5,572 nucleotides of DNA from an uncultured Nitrospinaceae bacterium (GCA_905182935.1 CAJJDL010000197.1:1-5572), one strand, 5' to 3'; positions 1 through 5,000 are shown, numbered from the stretch's first letter. Notes: a model not told the origin generated them from the sequence alone. A program made the numbers and translations.

Positions 1-153
1 ATCTTCATCCCATGTTATGGCTAATGCCTCAACTTCAGCTGACTTTTTTATTTTACGTAGATTTTTATCAGTACTAGCCGTTTGGCTCGGTGGTTCTTTT
101 TTTTTTAGCAAATTTATTTTTTCTTTCTTAGTGCTTTTTATTTTGTTTGCCAT
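1..153 (-). CDS. Hypothetical protein, lysine-rich N-terminus (partial, runs off left edge)
   Basis: The minus-strand frame opens with ATG at 153 and stays open for 51 codons to the window edge, so the C-terminus is missing. The product starts MANKIKSTKKEKINLLKKK and continues with a polar, probably disordered stretch (EPPSQTASTDKNLRKIKK), then becomes more mixed (AEVEALAITWDED) where a folded domain may begin. I recognise no family. There is no Shine-Dalgarno sequence before the ATG, but a TATAAT hexamer lies 17 nt upstream, which would give a very short leader. It is separated from the preceding gene (stop at 275) by 121 nt, so it probably has its own promoter. Coding is likely because of the clean uninterrupted frame and the ATG placement, but the function cannot be read from this fragment. 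Confidence 0.6.
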   Translation of the reverse strand, partial: MANKIKSTKKEKINLLKKKEPPSQTASTDKNLRKIKKSAEVEALAITWDED

Positions 154-170
154 TTTTATATTGCGATCGA

Positions 171-176
171 ATTATA
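171..176 (-). promoter_or_regulatory. TATAAT-like -10 element for the left-edge gene
   Basis: The minus strand reads CCGTATAATTCG here, a perfect match to the sigma-70 -10 hexamer, 17 nt before the ATG at 153. No good -35 hexamer is visible at the right distance. In such AT-rich DNA a hexamer match alone is weak evidence; its position between the preceding stop and this start is what makes it worth recording. Confidence 0.35.
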
Positions 177-274
177 CGGTGTTTAATTAAAAATATAGAA
201 GGTGGTATTTAGCTTTTAAATATTTTTCAAAAATTTAGTTTGTAGCATCTGTTAAGAATTGATTTATTGGCCTA

Positions 275-538
275 TTAGTTGTTTACTTTGTTCGCTTCGG
301 TTGATTTTTTGTTACCAGAAATATTTATTGGAGGTACTGTTTTTTTTGTTGATGTGAATCTACCGCTTGATGTCGTTGGTAATTTTAGCTCCTTGGGTAA
401 TGAGATGTCATTAGTGTGTTGAGGTGTTTTATTTTTTTTGGTTGATTTGCTATCTTTGTAAATTATATCTGAGTAACTCCATACAGCTCCTGCCCAACCT
501 AGTAAAAACACTAACACGTAACGAGCTATTGTAGACAT
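275..538 (-). CDS. Small membrane-anchored hypothetical protein (87 aa)
   Basis: The product has one hydrophobic segment at residues 5-22 (ARYVLVFLLGWAGAVWSY), with an Arg before it. A polar Lys/Thr/Ser/Asn-rich tail of about 60 residues follows, with no predicted fold. This suggests an N-terminal membrane anchor or uncleaved signal with the tail outside the cytoplasm, although orientation is inference. The start is well supported: ATG at 538 is preceded by AAAAGGAGGTAACAA, a near-perfect Shine-Dalgarno with 6 nt spacing. The gene lies 66 nt downstream of the DUF932 gene on the same strand, so it may be co-transcribed with it, while the strong ribosome site implies translation independent of the upstream gene. 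I do not recognise a family. Confidence 0.65.
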   Translation of the reverse strand: MSTIARYVLVFLLGWAGAVWSYSDIIYKDSKSTKKNKTPQHTNDISLPKELKLPTTSSGRFTSTKKTVPPINISGNKKSTEANKVNN

Positions 539-544
539 TTGTTA

Positions 545-550
545 CCTCCT
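545..550 (-). promoter_or_regulatory. Unusually strong ribosome binding site (AGGAGG)
   Basis: The minus strand reads AAAAGGAGGTAACAAATG. AGGAGG sits 6 nt before the ATG at 538. It is the strongest Shine-Dalgarno in the window and fixes the start of the 87-residue protein. Confidence 0.75.
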
Positions 551-604
551 TTTGGGTCGTTTTAGTAGTGAATATTTCCTCTCTCTGTTAATGGGTTAAG
601 TGTA

Positions 605-1474
605 TTACATTTTAAGGGCTAGTTCTAATGCTCTTTGTTTAATTTTCGCATTGGGGCCAAACCAAGCTAATCGTAGTCGAGATTCTTTGTTTTTTCCTAG
701 GCAGTGATCAATTGTGTATATGACTGCATTTAGCAACCCCCATGCAGTCATATTAGCAGACTTTAATTCTTGCCCGGGAGATGTTTTAAAAGCTTCTATT
801 GCTAAGGCAGTCTTTGAGTCATTTTTTTCTGCGCTTTTAATGGATTTCTCTGGTTGAAAAACATTGATCATATAGCGTTCGGCTGTTTCATTATTTACTG
901 TCTTATTTATCAAAAGTTCAGCAGATTGAGCAAAAGCAGAAATTGCTTCTTGTCCAAAAGAAATAGCCTCTTTAGTTTTTTTTATCATATCTTTGTCAAA
1001 CTTGTGAGACTCAAGTGATACAAATGGAAACTGATTGGTGAAAGGTCTTCGACATATATTTTTAAACACGGTTCTTGCTTTTGAATTCACTTGTATACTG
1101 CTGTTACATGCTGATCGTATTGCCATAAAATAGACTTCAATATTATCTCTAGTTATGTTTCTTGAAGCAAGTAATAGGTAGCCTTTCACCTGATCAACTT
1201 GTACTAGGGTGAATTCATTTTTTAAAGGCGCTAAAGCCCATATAATCCTACCATTATCTAAGGTACCAATTGTTTTAAAAGGAATTTCTCCGTGTTCTGT
1301 GAAAGATTTTAAAAATTGAAAAGTCTCCTGGTTTGCGTATGATTTTGGTCGTCCTGATGGAACTCTGGAAACTTCAAAATCAAGGTTTAATTTGTATGCT
1401 AATTCACGAGGTGATAAATTAGTGCTGGCTTCTACGCTTAGACCATCCCAGGGTTTTTGTTTTATTGGATTCAT
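605..1474 (-). CDS. DUF932 domain protein (phage/plasmid-like, YfjQ/YafZ type)
   Basis: This 289-residue soluble protein carries the hallmarks of the DUF932 family: GTLDNGRIIWALAP at about 70-83, followed by a strand-rich part (LVQVDQVKGYLLLASRN), then a helical middle. The diagnostic C-terminus has MTAWGLLNAVIYTIDH (242-257) and SRLRLAWFGPNAKIKQRALE (265-284). The biochemical function of the family is unknown; members are common in prophages and plasmids and sometimes chromosomal. Two features differ from my memory of the family. The N-terminal stretch between LDFEVSRVP and NQETFQFL is short and lacks the usual DTG..LG.V..RY region, and the IR.VC.NT-type motif is degenerate (AIRSACNSSI, 118-127). 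ATG at 1474 is preceded by AGGGA 8 nt upstream. No phage genes flank it; the nearest upstream gene is the dioxygenase (83-nt gap) and the nearest downstream is the anchored 87-residue protein. Confidence 0.8.
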   Translation of the reverse strand: MNPIKQKPWDGLSVEASTNLSPRELAYKLNLDFEVSRVPSGRPKSYANQETFQFLKSFTEHGEIPFKTIGTLDNGRIIWALAPLKNEFTLVQVDQVKGYLLLASRNITRDNIEVYFMAIRSACNSSIQVNSKARTVFKNICRRPFTNQFPFVSLESHKFDKDMIKKTKEAISFGQEAISAFAQSAELLINKTVNNETAERYMINVFQPEKSIKSAEKNDSKTALAIEAFKTSPGQELKSANMTAWGLLNAVIYTIDHCLGKNKESRLRLAWFGPNAKIKQRALELALKM

Positions 1475-1557
1475 TAACTATCCCTATATTAAAATAGTTA
1501 CCCGTTTATTAAACTTTTTAACCTTAAACAGATTTAAATATTTTTTAAAATAGATTA

Positions 1558-2217
1558 TTAGCTCAGCGTTAAATTAAATATTCCTATACGTTCTTTTTTG
1601 GATAAATTAAACGATACGATGCTTTGTGATTGCTTAGTCTTTGTATGATTTTTTAGTAGCCAGTCTTTATTGTTTAAGGGATCTCCTGAAAAATACATTT
1701 GTGTAGTAAAGGTTGAATGCTTTGAAGAACTAACTGTAAAGTGTATGTGAGGAGGGCGTGTCCAAAACGAATTAACAGGGTAAGAGCCGGGTTTTATTGT
1801 TTTAAACCTGTACTCCCCATTTTTATTTGTTATAGCTTTTCCCCAGTATTGAAAGTTTGGATCGATCTTTGCTGGGTTTTTGTCATCAGGGTGGTTATAA
1901 CGGCCAGTCGAACAGGCTTGCCATATTTCAACTAAAGCATTCGAAATTGGCTGGCAAGATTTGTTCTGCACTAATCCTTTTATATGAATAATTTCTCCTT
2001 CGGCATTTAATGACATGTTATTCAGGTATGTTAGGTCATTATCTTGGTCGATGGGAAAGCTTAAAGGATAAAAGGGGCCTGATGATTCTTTTGGCGATAA
2101 AATACAATCTGAATATCCAATAGAAGGTCTGCACAAACTAGATACTAATAATGTTCCGAAAGCCAAAGAATTTTTTAAAAAAATTCTTCTTGAATTAATG
2201 AAATGAAATTTCGTCAT
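1558..2217 (-). CDS. Tat-exported intradiol ring-cleavage dioxygenase-like protein (protocatechuate 3,4-dioxygenase fold)
   Basis: Intradiol dioxygenases use non-haem Fe(III) to cleave catechol-type rings between the two hydroxyls. The likely iron ligands are all present with normal spacing: Tyr107 (GRYNHPDD), Tyr146 (PGSYPVNSFW), and His157 and His159 in RPPHIHF, with the conserved Arg154. SGPFYP (45-50) and ALVEIWQA (94-101) are further family landmarks. The N-terminus has a textbook twin-arginine motif, SRRIFLK (9-15), then a hydrophobic stretch (about 17-28). The protein is therefore probably folded and metallated in the cytoplasm and exported to the periplasm, unlike the cytoplasmic PcaGH enzymes of the beta-ketoadipate pathway. 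At 219 residues it is a single-domain member. The substrate cannot be told from sequence. The ATG at 2217 has no good Shine-Dalgarno, but it is the only start that keeps the Tat signal. It lies 55 nt after the ribbon-helix-helix-like gene. Confidence 0.88.
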   Translation of the reverse strand: MTKFHFINSRRIFLKNSLAFGTLLVSSLCRPSIGYSDCILSPKESSGPFYPLSFPIDQDNDLTYLNNMSLNAEGEIIHIKGLVQNKSCQPISNALVEIWQACSTGRYNHPDDKNPAKIDPNFQYWGKAITNKNGEYRFKTIKPGSYPVNSFWTRPPHIHFTVSSSKHSTFTTQMYFSGDPLNNKDWLLKNHTKTKQSQSIVSFNLSKKERIGIFNLTLS

Positions 2218-2272
2218 ACTACGAATGTTTTTTATAACTTATTTTTAGTTTAATTAATTCTATTATTTTTAT

Positions 2273-2485
2273 TTATTCTTTGCTCCAGCCCGTCTTTGGT
2301 CCACAACCATTACATCGTATTTTTTTGAAGATAATATCCCAGTCAGCTTCCGATGAAACATAGTCAAGTATACACCTTAGTGTTTTTGACTTATCTTTAA
2401 TGTTATATTTTTCAGCAGCATATTCAAGCATTTGGTCTAAATCTTTTTTAATCTCAAACTCTACTGATATTTTTTCTCGTGGCAT
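2273..2485 (-). CDS. Small ribbon-helix-helix-like protein with C-terminal CxxC
   Basis: This 70-residue protein begins with a beta-strand-like ISVEFEI (6-12), followed by a helix (KDLDQMLEYAAEKYNI) and a second helix after KSKTLRCILDYV (32-43). That order is expected of a MetJ/Arc-type ribbon-helix-helix fold. The C-terminus adds DWDIIFKKIRCNGCG, with Cys58 and Cys61 forming one CxxC that could bind metal in a dimer or act in redox; a third Cys lies at 38. Similar small proteins occur in proteobacteria as uncharacterised entries, by my recollection. ATG at 2485 has a strong AAGGAG 8 nt upstream. The gene starts 24 nt after the tenA stop, so it is probably in the thiD-tenA transcript. DNA binding, and autoregulation of the operon, are inferences from the fold only. 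Confidence 0.7.
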   Translation of the reverse strand: MPREKISVEFEIKKDLDQMLEYAAEKYNIKDKSKTLRCILDYVSSEADWDIIFKKIRCNGCGPKTGWSKE

Positions 2486-2493
2486 ATTGTCTA

Positions 2494-2499
2494 CTCCTT
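2494..2499 (-). promoter_or_regulatory. Strong ribosome binding site (AAGGAG)
   Basis: The minus strand reads AAGGAGTAGACAATATG, with AAGGAG 8 nt before the ATG at 2485, in the 24-nt gap after tenA. Confidence 0.65.
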
Positions 2500-2509
2500 A
2501 ATTAAAATT

Positions 2510-3160
2510 TTAATTTTTCCAAGATTCCATTTTATAGGCTGAGTCCCAAAAGGCCAATTCTAAACGAGTGGAAGTTAAAAAAGCTTCCTTCATAAGTGAT
2601 AATTGATCTTTATTTGCTTTTTCTGCAGCCCGATTGGTAAGCGCAATCGCACTTTCGACTATATTCTGAAACTCCTCTCCTGAATATGTATCAATCCATT
2701 TTTGGTAGGGATTGTCTTTTATTGAATTTTTATAGATATATTGTCCCACTTCCTGATAAATCCAGAAGCAAGGTAATAGTGCTGCGAGAGCTTCTTCGTA
2801 ACTTGAGTTTGTGGCTTTTGAGATGAGAAAATGGGTGTAAGCAAAACAACCAGGTGCTTTTTCTATATTTAGGTTTATTTTGTATAAATCCAAATAGAAT
2901 TCGTGTAATTCTCGTTCTGCGATAACAGCACCTTTAGAAAAATCAAGAAGTAGTACTAGGTCCTCAGGGTTATTTGCTCGCGAGGCAGTTATAGCAAGTG
3001 CGCGAGCAAAGTCGATTAAGTATATGGAATCTTGTTGTATATAAAATTGAAATTTTTCCTTTGAGAGTGTTCCTTTTGTTAGCTCGAGGTTGAATGGGTG
3101 TATTAATATTGACTTATATATTGGGGAAATTAGCTTCCAAACATTTTTAGAAAAAGTCAT
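2510..3160 (-). CDS. tenA: Aminopyrimidine aminohydrolase / thiaminase II (TenA)
   Basis: TenA hydrolyses 4-amino-5-aminomethyl-2-methylpyrimidine, a thiamine breakdown product, to HMP, and can also cleave thiamine. The sequence is an all-helical TenA domain over its full length (216 aa). Numbered from the ATG at 3160, the active-site landmarks are Asp44 and Tyr47 (QQDSIYL), Tyr108 (CFAYTHFL), catalytic Cys131 in LLPCFWIYQEVG with Tyr135, Tyr159 (WIDTYSGEEF) and Glu201 (TRLELAFWD). The retained Cys and Glu place it in the classical TenA_C group. The frame is open up to a TTG at 3184, but that start has no ribosome site and would overlap thiD by 13 nt. The ATG at 3160 has GGA 6 nt upstream, gives the usual family N-terminus (MTFSKNVWKLI) and leaves an 11-nt gap after thiD. 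Cytoplasmic; co-transcribed with thiD. Its product HMP is the substrate of ThiD. Confidence 0.93.
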   Translation of the reverse strand: MTFSKNVWKLISPIYKSILIHPFNLELTKGTLSKEKFQFYIQQDSIYLIDFARALAITASRANNPEDLVLLLDFSKGAVIAERELHEFYLDLYKINLNIEKAPGCFAYTHFLISKATNSSYEEALAALLPCFWIYQEVGQYIYKNSIKDNPYQKWIDTYSGEEFQNIVESAIALTNRAAEKANKDQLSLMKEAFLTSTRLELAFWDSAYKMESWKN

Positions 3161-3165
3161 ATTTT

Positions 3166-3169
3166 TTCC
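3166..3169 (-). promoter_or_regulatory. Ribosome binding site that decides the tenA start
   Basis: The minus strand between the thiD stop and tenA reads TAAACGGAAAAAATATG. GGA lies 6 nt before the ATG at 3160. Nothing comparable precedes the TTG at 3184. The match is short, so it supports the start mainly together with family length. Confidence 0.5.
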
Positions 3170-3171
3170 GT

Positions 3172-3993
3172 TTATTTTTTCCAAGTTTTATAGAAGTGCA
3201 TGACCGGACCTTTTCCTGCACCAATACTTATATCAGATCCGGCTTCTAATGCTTCAGTAAGGTATATTTTTGCCATTTTTATCGCATCTTCGATAGAATA
3301 AGAATGTGCAAGAAATGAAGCAATTGCAGAAGAGAAAGTACAACCGGTGCCATGAGTATTTTGAGTAAGTATCCGTTTTTGTTTGAGCCATTTGATACGA
3401 TTTCCTTTAGAAATCATACAGTCGTCACTTGTTTTAGTTTTTAGATTTCCACCTTTAATCACAATAGCTTCTGGGCCAAGAGAACAAAGCTCTAGAGCTG
3501 CCATTTCTATTTCTTTCGGTGAGTTAAGGTTGCGACCGACTAGTGCTGCTGCTTCTTCAATATTTGGGGTGACAATGGTTGCCAATGGGAGTAGTTTATT
3601 TTTGATTACTTCAATAGCAGTTTCCTCTATTAGTCTATCACCACTTTTAGCAAACATTACTGGATCAAGAACTATAGGTAAGTCTTTATACTCATATAGG
3701 CACTTAGCAACCTCTTCAACCACAGAAGCATTTAACAACATGCCTATTTTTACCGCATCAACTCTTATGTCATTGAATATAGATGTTATTTGTGAAGAAA
3801 TAAATTTTGAAGGTACACCCTGTACACCTTGGACTCCTAGAGTATTTTGCGCTGTCAAGGCGGTTATAACTGACATCCCATAGCAGCTTAGCGCTGAAAA
3901 TGTTTTAAGGTCTCCTTGAATACCAGCACCACCACTAGAGTCAGATCCTCCAATGGTTAAGACCTGGAAGCTTTTATTGTCATCTCTTATCAA
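3172..3993 (-). CDS. thiD: Bifunctional hydroxymethylpyrimidine kinase / HMP-phosphate kinase (ThiD)
   Basis: ThiD phosphorylates HMP to HMP-P and then HMP-PP, the pyrimidine half of thiamine; it is a cytoplasmic ribokinase-fold enzyme. At 273 residues it has normal length. Visible motifs are GGSDSSGGAGIQGDLKTF (15-32, substrate binding), the MSVITALTAQNT strand (40-51), KIGM (82-85), LDPVM (109-113), TPN (142-144), VIKGG (178-182) and the signature HGTGCTFSSAIA (214-225), in which the ThiD-type Cys218 replaces the Asp of most PfkB-family kinases. The start is TTG at 3993: an in-frame TAA directly precedes it and no other NTG start occurs before the core. AAGTAAGGTAAGG upstream provides two Shine-Dalgarno-like repeats. 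It heads the thiD-tenA cluster and is preceded by 362 nt without a confident gene. It lacks a fused ThiE or ThiN domain. Confidence 0.96.
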   Translation of the reverse strand: MIRDDNKSFQVLTIGGSDSSGGAGIQGDLKTFSALSCYGMSVITALTAQNTLGVQGVQGVPSKFISSQITSIFNDIRVDAVKIGMLLNASVVEEVAKCLYEYKDLPIVLDPVMFAKSGDRLIEETAIEVIKNKLLPLATIVTPNIEEAAALVGRNLNSPKEIEMAALELCSLGPEAIVIKGGNLKTKTSDDCMISKGNRIKWLKQKRILTQNTHGTGCTFSSAIASFLAHSYSIEDAIKMAKIYLTEALEAGSDISIGAGKGPVMHFYKTWKK

Positions 3994-4280
3994 TTAACCT
4001 TACCTTACTTTAGTTTATATTTTTATATTATTGTCATTTTAACAAATGTAGGTTGATAATTTATGATATTAAATAAAAATAAATAATTAGAAGATAGAAA
4101 CGCTAACACCCTGAGGGGAAAATGTTGGAATAATCATTAAACCAATTAATTATTAGCGTGGTTTTTATCAATGAATTGTGCACATATAAAGGCTGGGAGA
4201 ACTAGTTTGGCGGTGAATATTCATTGGTATAAATATTAATAGCATTGAAGGAATTGAGCAATTTTAAAGAGAAGTTTTAC
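3994..4280. other. Gene-poor intergenic region upstream of thiD
   Basis: About 290 nt with no coding frame I can support on either strand. It contains the likely thiD leader, low-complexity AT runs, and several short palindromes: TGAATATTCA (4214-4223), the stem AAACCA/TGGTTT (4139-4144 with 4159-4164) and ACGCTAA/TTAGCGT (4100-4106 with 4153-4159). The last two pairings cross each other, so they would be alternatives or a pseudoknot if transcribed. I looked for TPP riboswitch landmarks (CTGAGA, GAACCTGAT) on both strands and found none. No confident -35/-10 pair was found either. Confidence 0.5.
4097..4110 (+). repeat. Left copy of a 14-nt inverted repeat (GAAACGCTAACACC)
   Basis: It matches the reverse complement of 4709-4722 at 13 of 14 positions. 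The core TTAGCGT also occurs at 4153-4159. The copy lies about 104 nt upstream of the thiD start. It could be an operator half or the outer end of a small element; the single mismatch and short length mean chance is not excluded. Confidence 0.35.
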
Positions 4281-4364
4281 ATGGAAGCTAGTTGTTTAAT
4301 TTATGCAGTTATTTTAGTAATTGAAATACTGCGAGCCTTTGATATGAAATATGGTTTAAGTTAA
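4281..4364 (+). CDS. Possible 27-residue small membrane protein
   Basis: This is a short plus-strand ORF running from ATG to TAA whose product MEASCLIYAVILVIEILRAF (then DMKYGLS) is almost entirely one hydrophobic helix, long enough to cross a membrane. AAAGAGAAG lies 6 nt before the ATG as a moderate ribosome site. The frame is open further upstream, with a TTG at 4245 that would give 39 residues (adding LKELSNFKEKFY) but no ribosome site. Its last 9 nt overlap the 3' end of the convergent 101-residue gene. Small hydrophobic ORFs arise easily in AT-rich DNA, so coding is uncertain; it is the only plus-strand candidate in the window that is not the shadow of another gene. Confidence 0.28.
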   Translation: MEASCLIYAVILVIEILRAFDMKYGLS

Positions 4365-4661
4365 AGGGCCTTCTTCATCGATTGGGTCTGGAATGGAGCG
4401 AGGTATCTGAACATCAAAAGATGTATCAGACCACTCTGAATCACCTTCTTGTTCTAAAAGATTTTTATACAAATCGCCAATGCTAATTCCTGTGGATGCG
4501 TATTCTAGTAATTTATCTTTTGAAATTTTAAGAAAACCGTGTGTGATTTTTTCTACTGGGAAAAATATATTTTCATTTTCATCTATTGCCCCAGCTGCTT
4601 CAACCATGTTTATTAACATTTTTATATTAGGTGCGCTTTCAATGCTCCATTTAGATGCCAT
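4356..4661 (-). CDS. Hypothetical acidic protein (101 aa)
   Basis: I recognise no family. The protein is soluble, with no signal or membrane segment. Residues 1-75 have regular hydrophobic spacing that suggests helices (APNIKMLINMVEAAGAI, ISKDKLLEYASTGISIGDLY), with a short strand-like NIFFPVEKI between them. The last 25 residues are acidic and proline-containing (PRSIPDPIDEEGPLT) and probably disordered. ATG at 4661 is preceded by AGGAG at 8 nt, and the frame is clean, so coding is likely. It is 97 nt downstream of the ferredoxin on the same strand, so a shared transcript is possible, but a 14-nt repeat copy and a hairpin lie between them, allowing separate regulation. A partner role with the ferredoxin is only a guess from position. 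Confidence 0.68.
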   Translation of the reverse strand: MASKWSIESAPNIKMLINMVEAAGAIDENENIFFPVEKITHGFLKISKDKLLEYASTGISIGDLYKNLLEQEGDSEWSDTSFDVQIPRSIPDPIDEEGPLT

Positions 4662-4669
4662 CCTGTATT

Positions 4670-4674
4670 CTCCT
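4670..4674 (-). promoter_or_regulatory. Ribosome binding site (AGGAG)
   Basis: The minus strand reads CTAGGAGAATACAGGATG, placing AGGAG 8 nt before the ATG at 4661. It supports that start for the 101-residue gene. Confidence 0.55.
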
Positions 4675-4708
4675 AGATTAATACTTAATATAATTATTAA
4701 TAGTTTAT

Positions 4709-4722
4709 GGTATTAGCGTTTC
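4709..4722 (+). repeat. Right copy of the 14-nt inverted repeat (GGTATTAGCGTTTC)
   Basis: Reverse complement of 4097-4110 with one mismatch. It sits 47 nt upstream of the 101-residue gene start, in promoter position. It also shares TATTAGCGT (9 nt, direct) with 4151-4159. Confidence 0.35.
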
Positions 4723-4733
4723 TTCATTGGGAT

Positions 4734-4760
4734 AGGTTTAATTTTATTAACCTGTTTTTT
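4734..4760 (+). terminator. Weak intrinsic terminator-like hairpin, plus-strand orientation
   Basis: AGGTTTAAT (4734-4742) pairs with ATTAACCT (4746-4753), giving 8 bp with one bulged T and a 3-nt loop. GTTTTTT follows. The U-tract is on the plus strand, so it would stop transcription running toward the ferredoxin gene from the left. The stem is AT-rich and weak. It lies just past the ferredoxin stop, where a minus-strand terminator would be expected, but it lacks a T-run in that direction. Confidence 0.35.
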
Positions 4761-4956
4761 AGTTTTCTTCATATTTAATTACTTCAACAGGACAAGCCTC
4801 GGCAGCATCGATGATTTTTTCCTCTAACCCTGAATAGTCATCACTTTCTAGTACTGTAGCCATTCCATCTTTAAGTTTAAAAACCTCTGGACAATTATCT
4901 TCAGAATTACCACATGAAATACAGCCTTCTTCAATCCATACTCTCTTAATAGACAT
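4759..4956 (-). CDS. Small single-cluster ferredoxin-like protein with one altered cysteine position
   Basis: This 65-residue protein has the layout of monocluster [4Fe-4S] ferredoxins: an N-terminal cysteine block CISCGNSEDNCPEVF (12-26), an acidic middle, and a distant CPVEVI (55-60). These proteins act as soluble low-potential electron carriers. The canonical block is CxxCxxCxxxC/AP. Here Cys12, Cys15 and Cys22 are present, but position 18 is Ser (codon TCT, complement of 4903-4905), so the usual third ligand is missing. The remaining four cysteines (12, 15, 22, 55) could still hold a cluster if Cys22 substitutes; otherwise the cluster may be 3Fe or Ser-ligated. ATG at 4956 has AGGGAG 7 nt upstream. 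The redox partner is unknown; no reductase, P450 or oxygenase reductase is adjacent, although a 101-residue protein follows. Confidence 0.87.
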   Translation of the reverse strand: MSIKRVWIEEGCISCGNSEDNCPEVFKLKDGMATVLESDDYSGLEEKIIDAAEACPVEVIKYEEN

Positions 4957-5000
4957 AATGGTTCTCCCTATTACTTAAAATTCTATTTTTTTTTATAATA

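Noticed and set aside
220..240. AAATTTTT/AAAAATATTT pairing after the 87-residue gene as a terminator
   Set aside because: The stem would be almost pure A-T with mismatches and no T-tract in the right place, as expected by chance in this composition.
1741..1935. 64-codon plus-strand frame within the dioxygenase
   Set aside because: It lies antisense to the iron-binding core (Tyr and His ligand region) of a confident gene and shows no domain.
3383..3883. Long plus-strand open frame (166 codons) inside thiD
   Set aside because: It is fully antisense to the conserved ThiD core; its translation is low-complexity Ser/Ile-rich and has no recognisable domain, so it is a shadow frame.
4085..4138. 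17-codon minus-strand mini-ORF (MIIPTFSPQGVSVSIF) as a thiD leader peptide
   Set aside because: It has no ribosome site, ends about 90 nt before thiD and shows no codon run or attenuator hairpin; chance is the simpler explanation.
3994..4355. TPP (THI-box) riboswitch upstream of thiD
   Set aside because: Neither strand shows the conserved CTGAGA or GAACCTGAT blocks; a CTGAGG at 4111-4116 is on the wrong strand and lacks the rest of the motif.
4480..4716. 78-codon plus-strand frame opposite the 101-residue gene
   Set aside because: The minus-strand gene has a ribosome site and balanced composition; the plus frame is the hydrophobic mirror of it.
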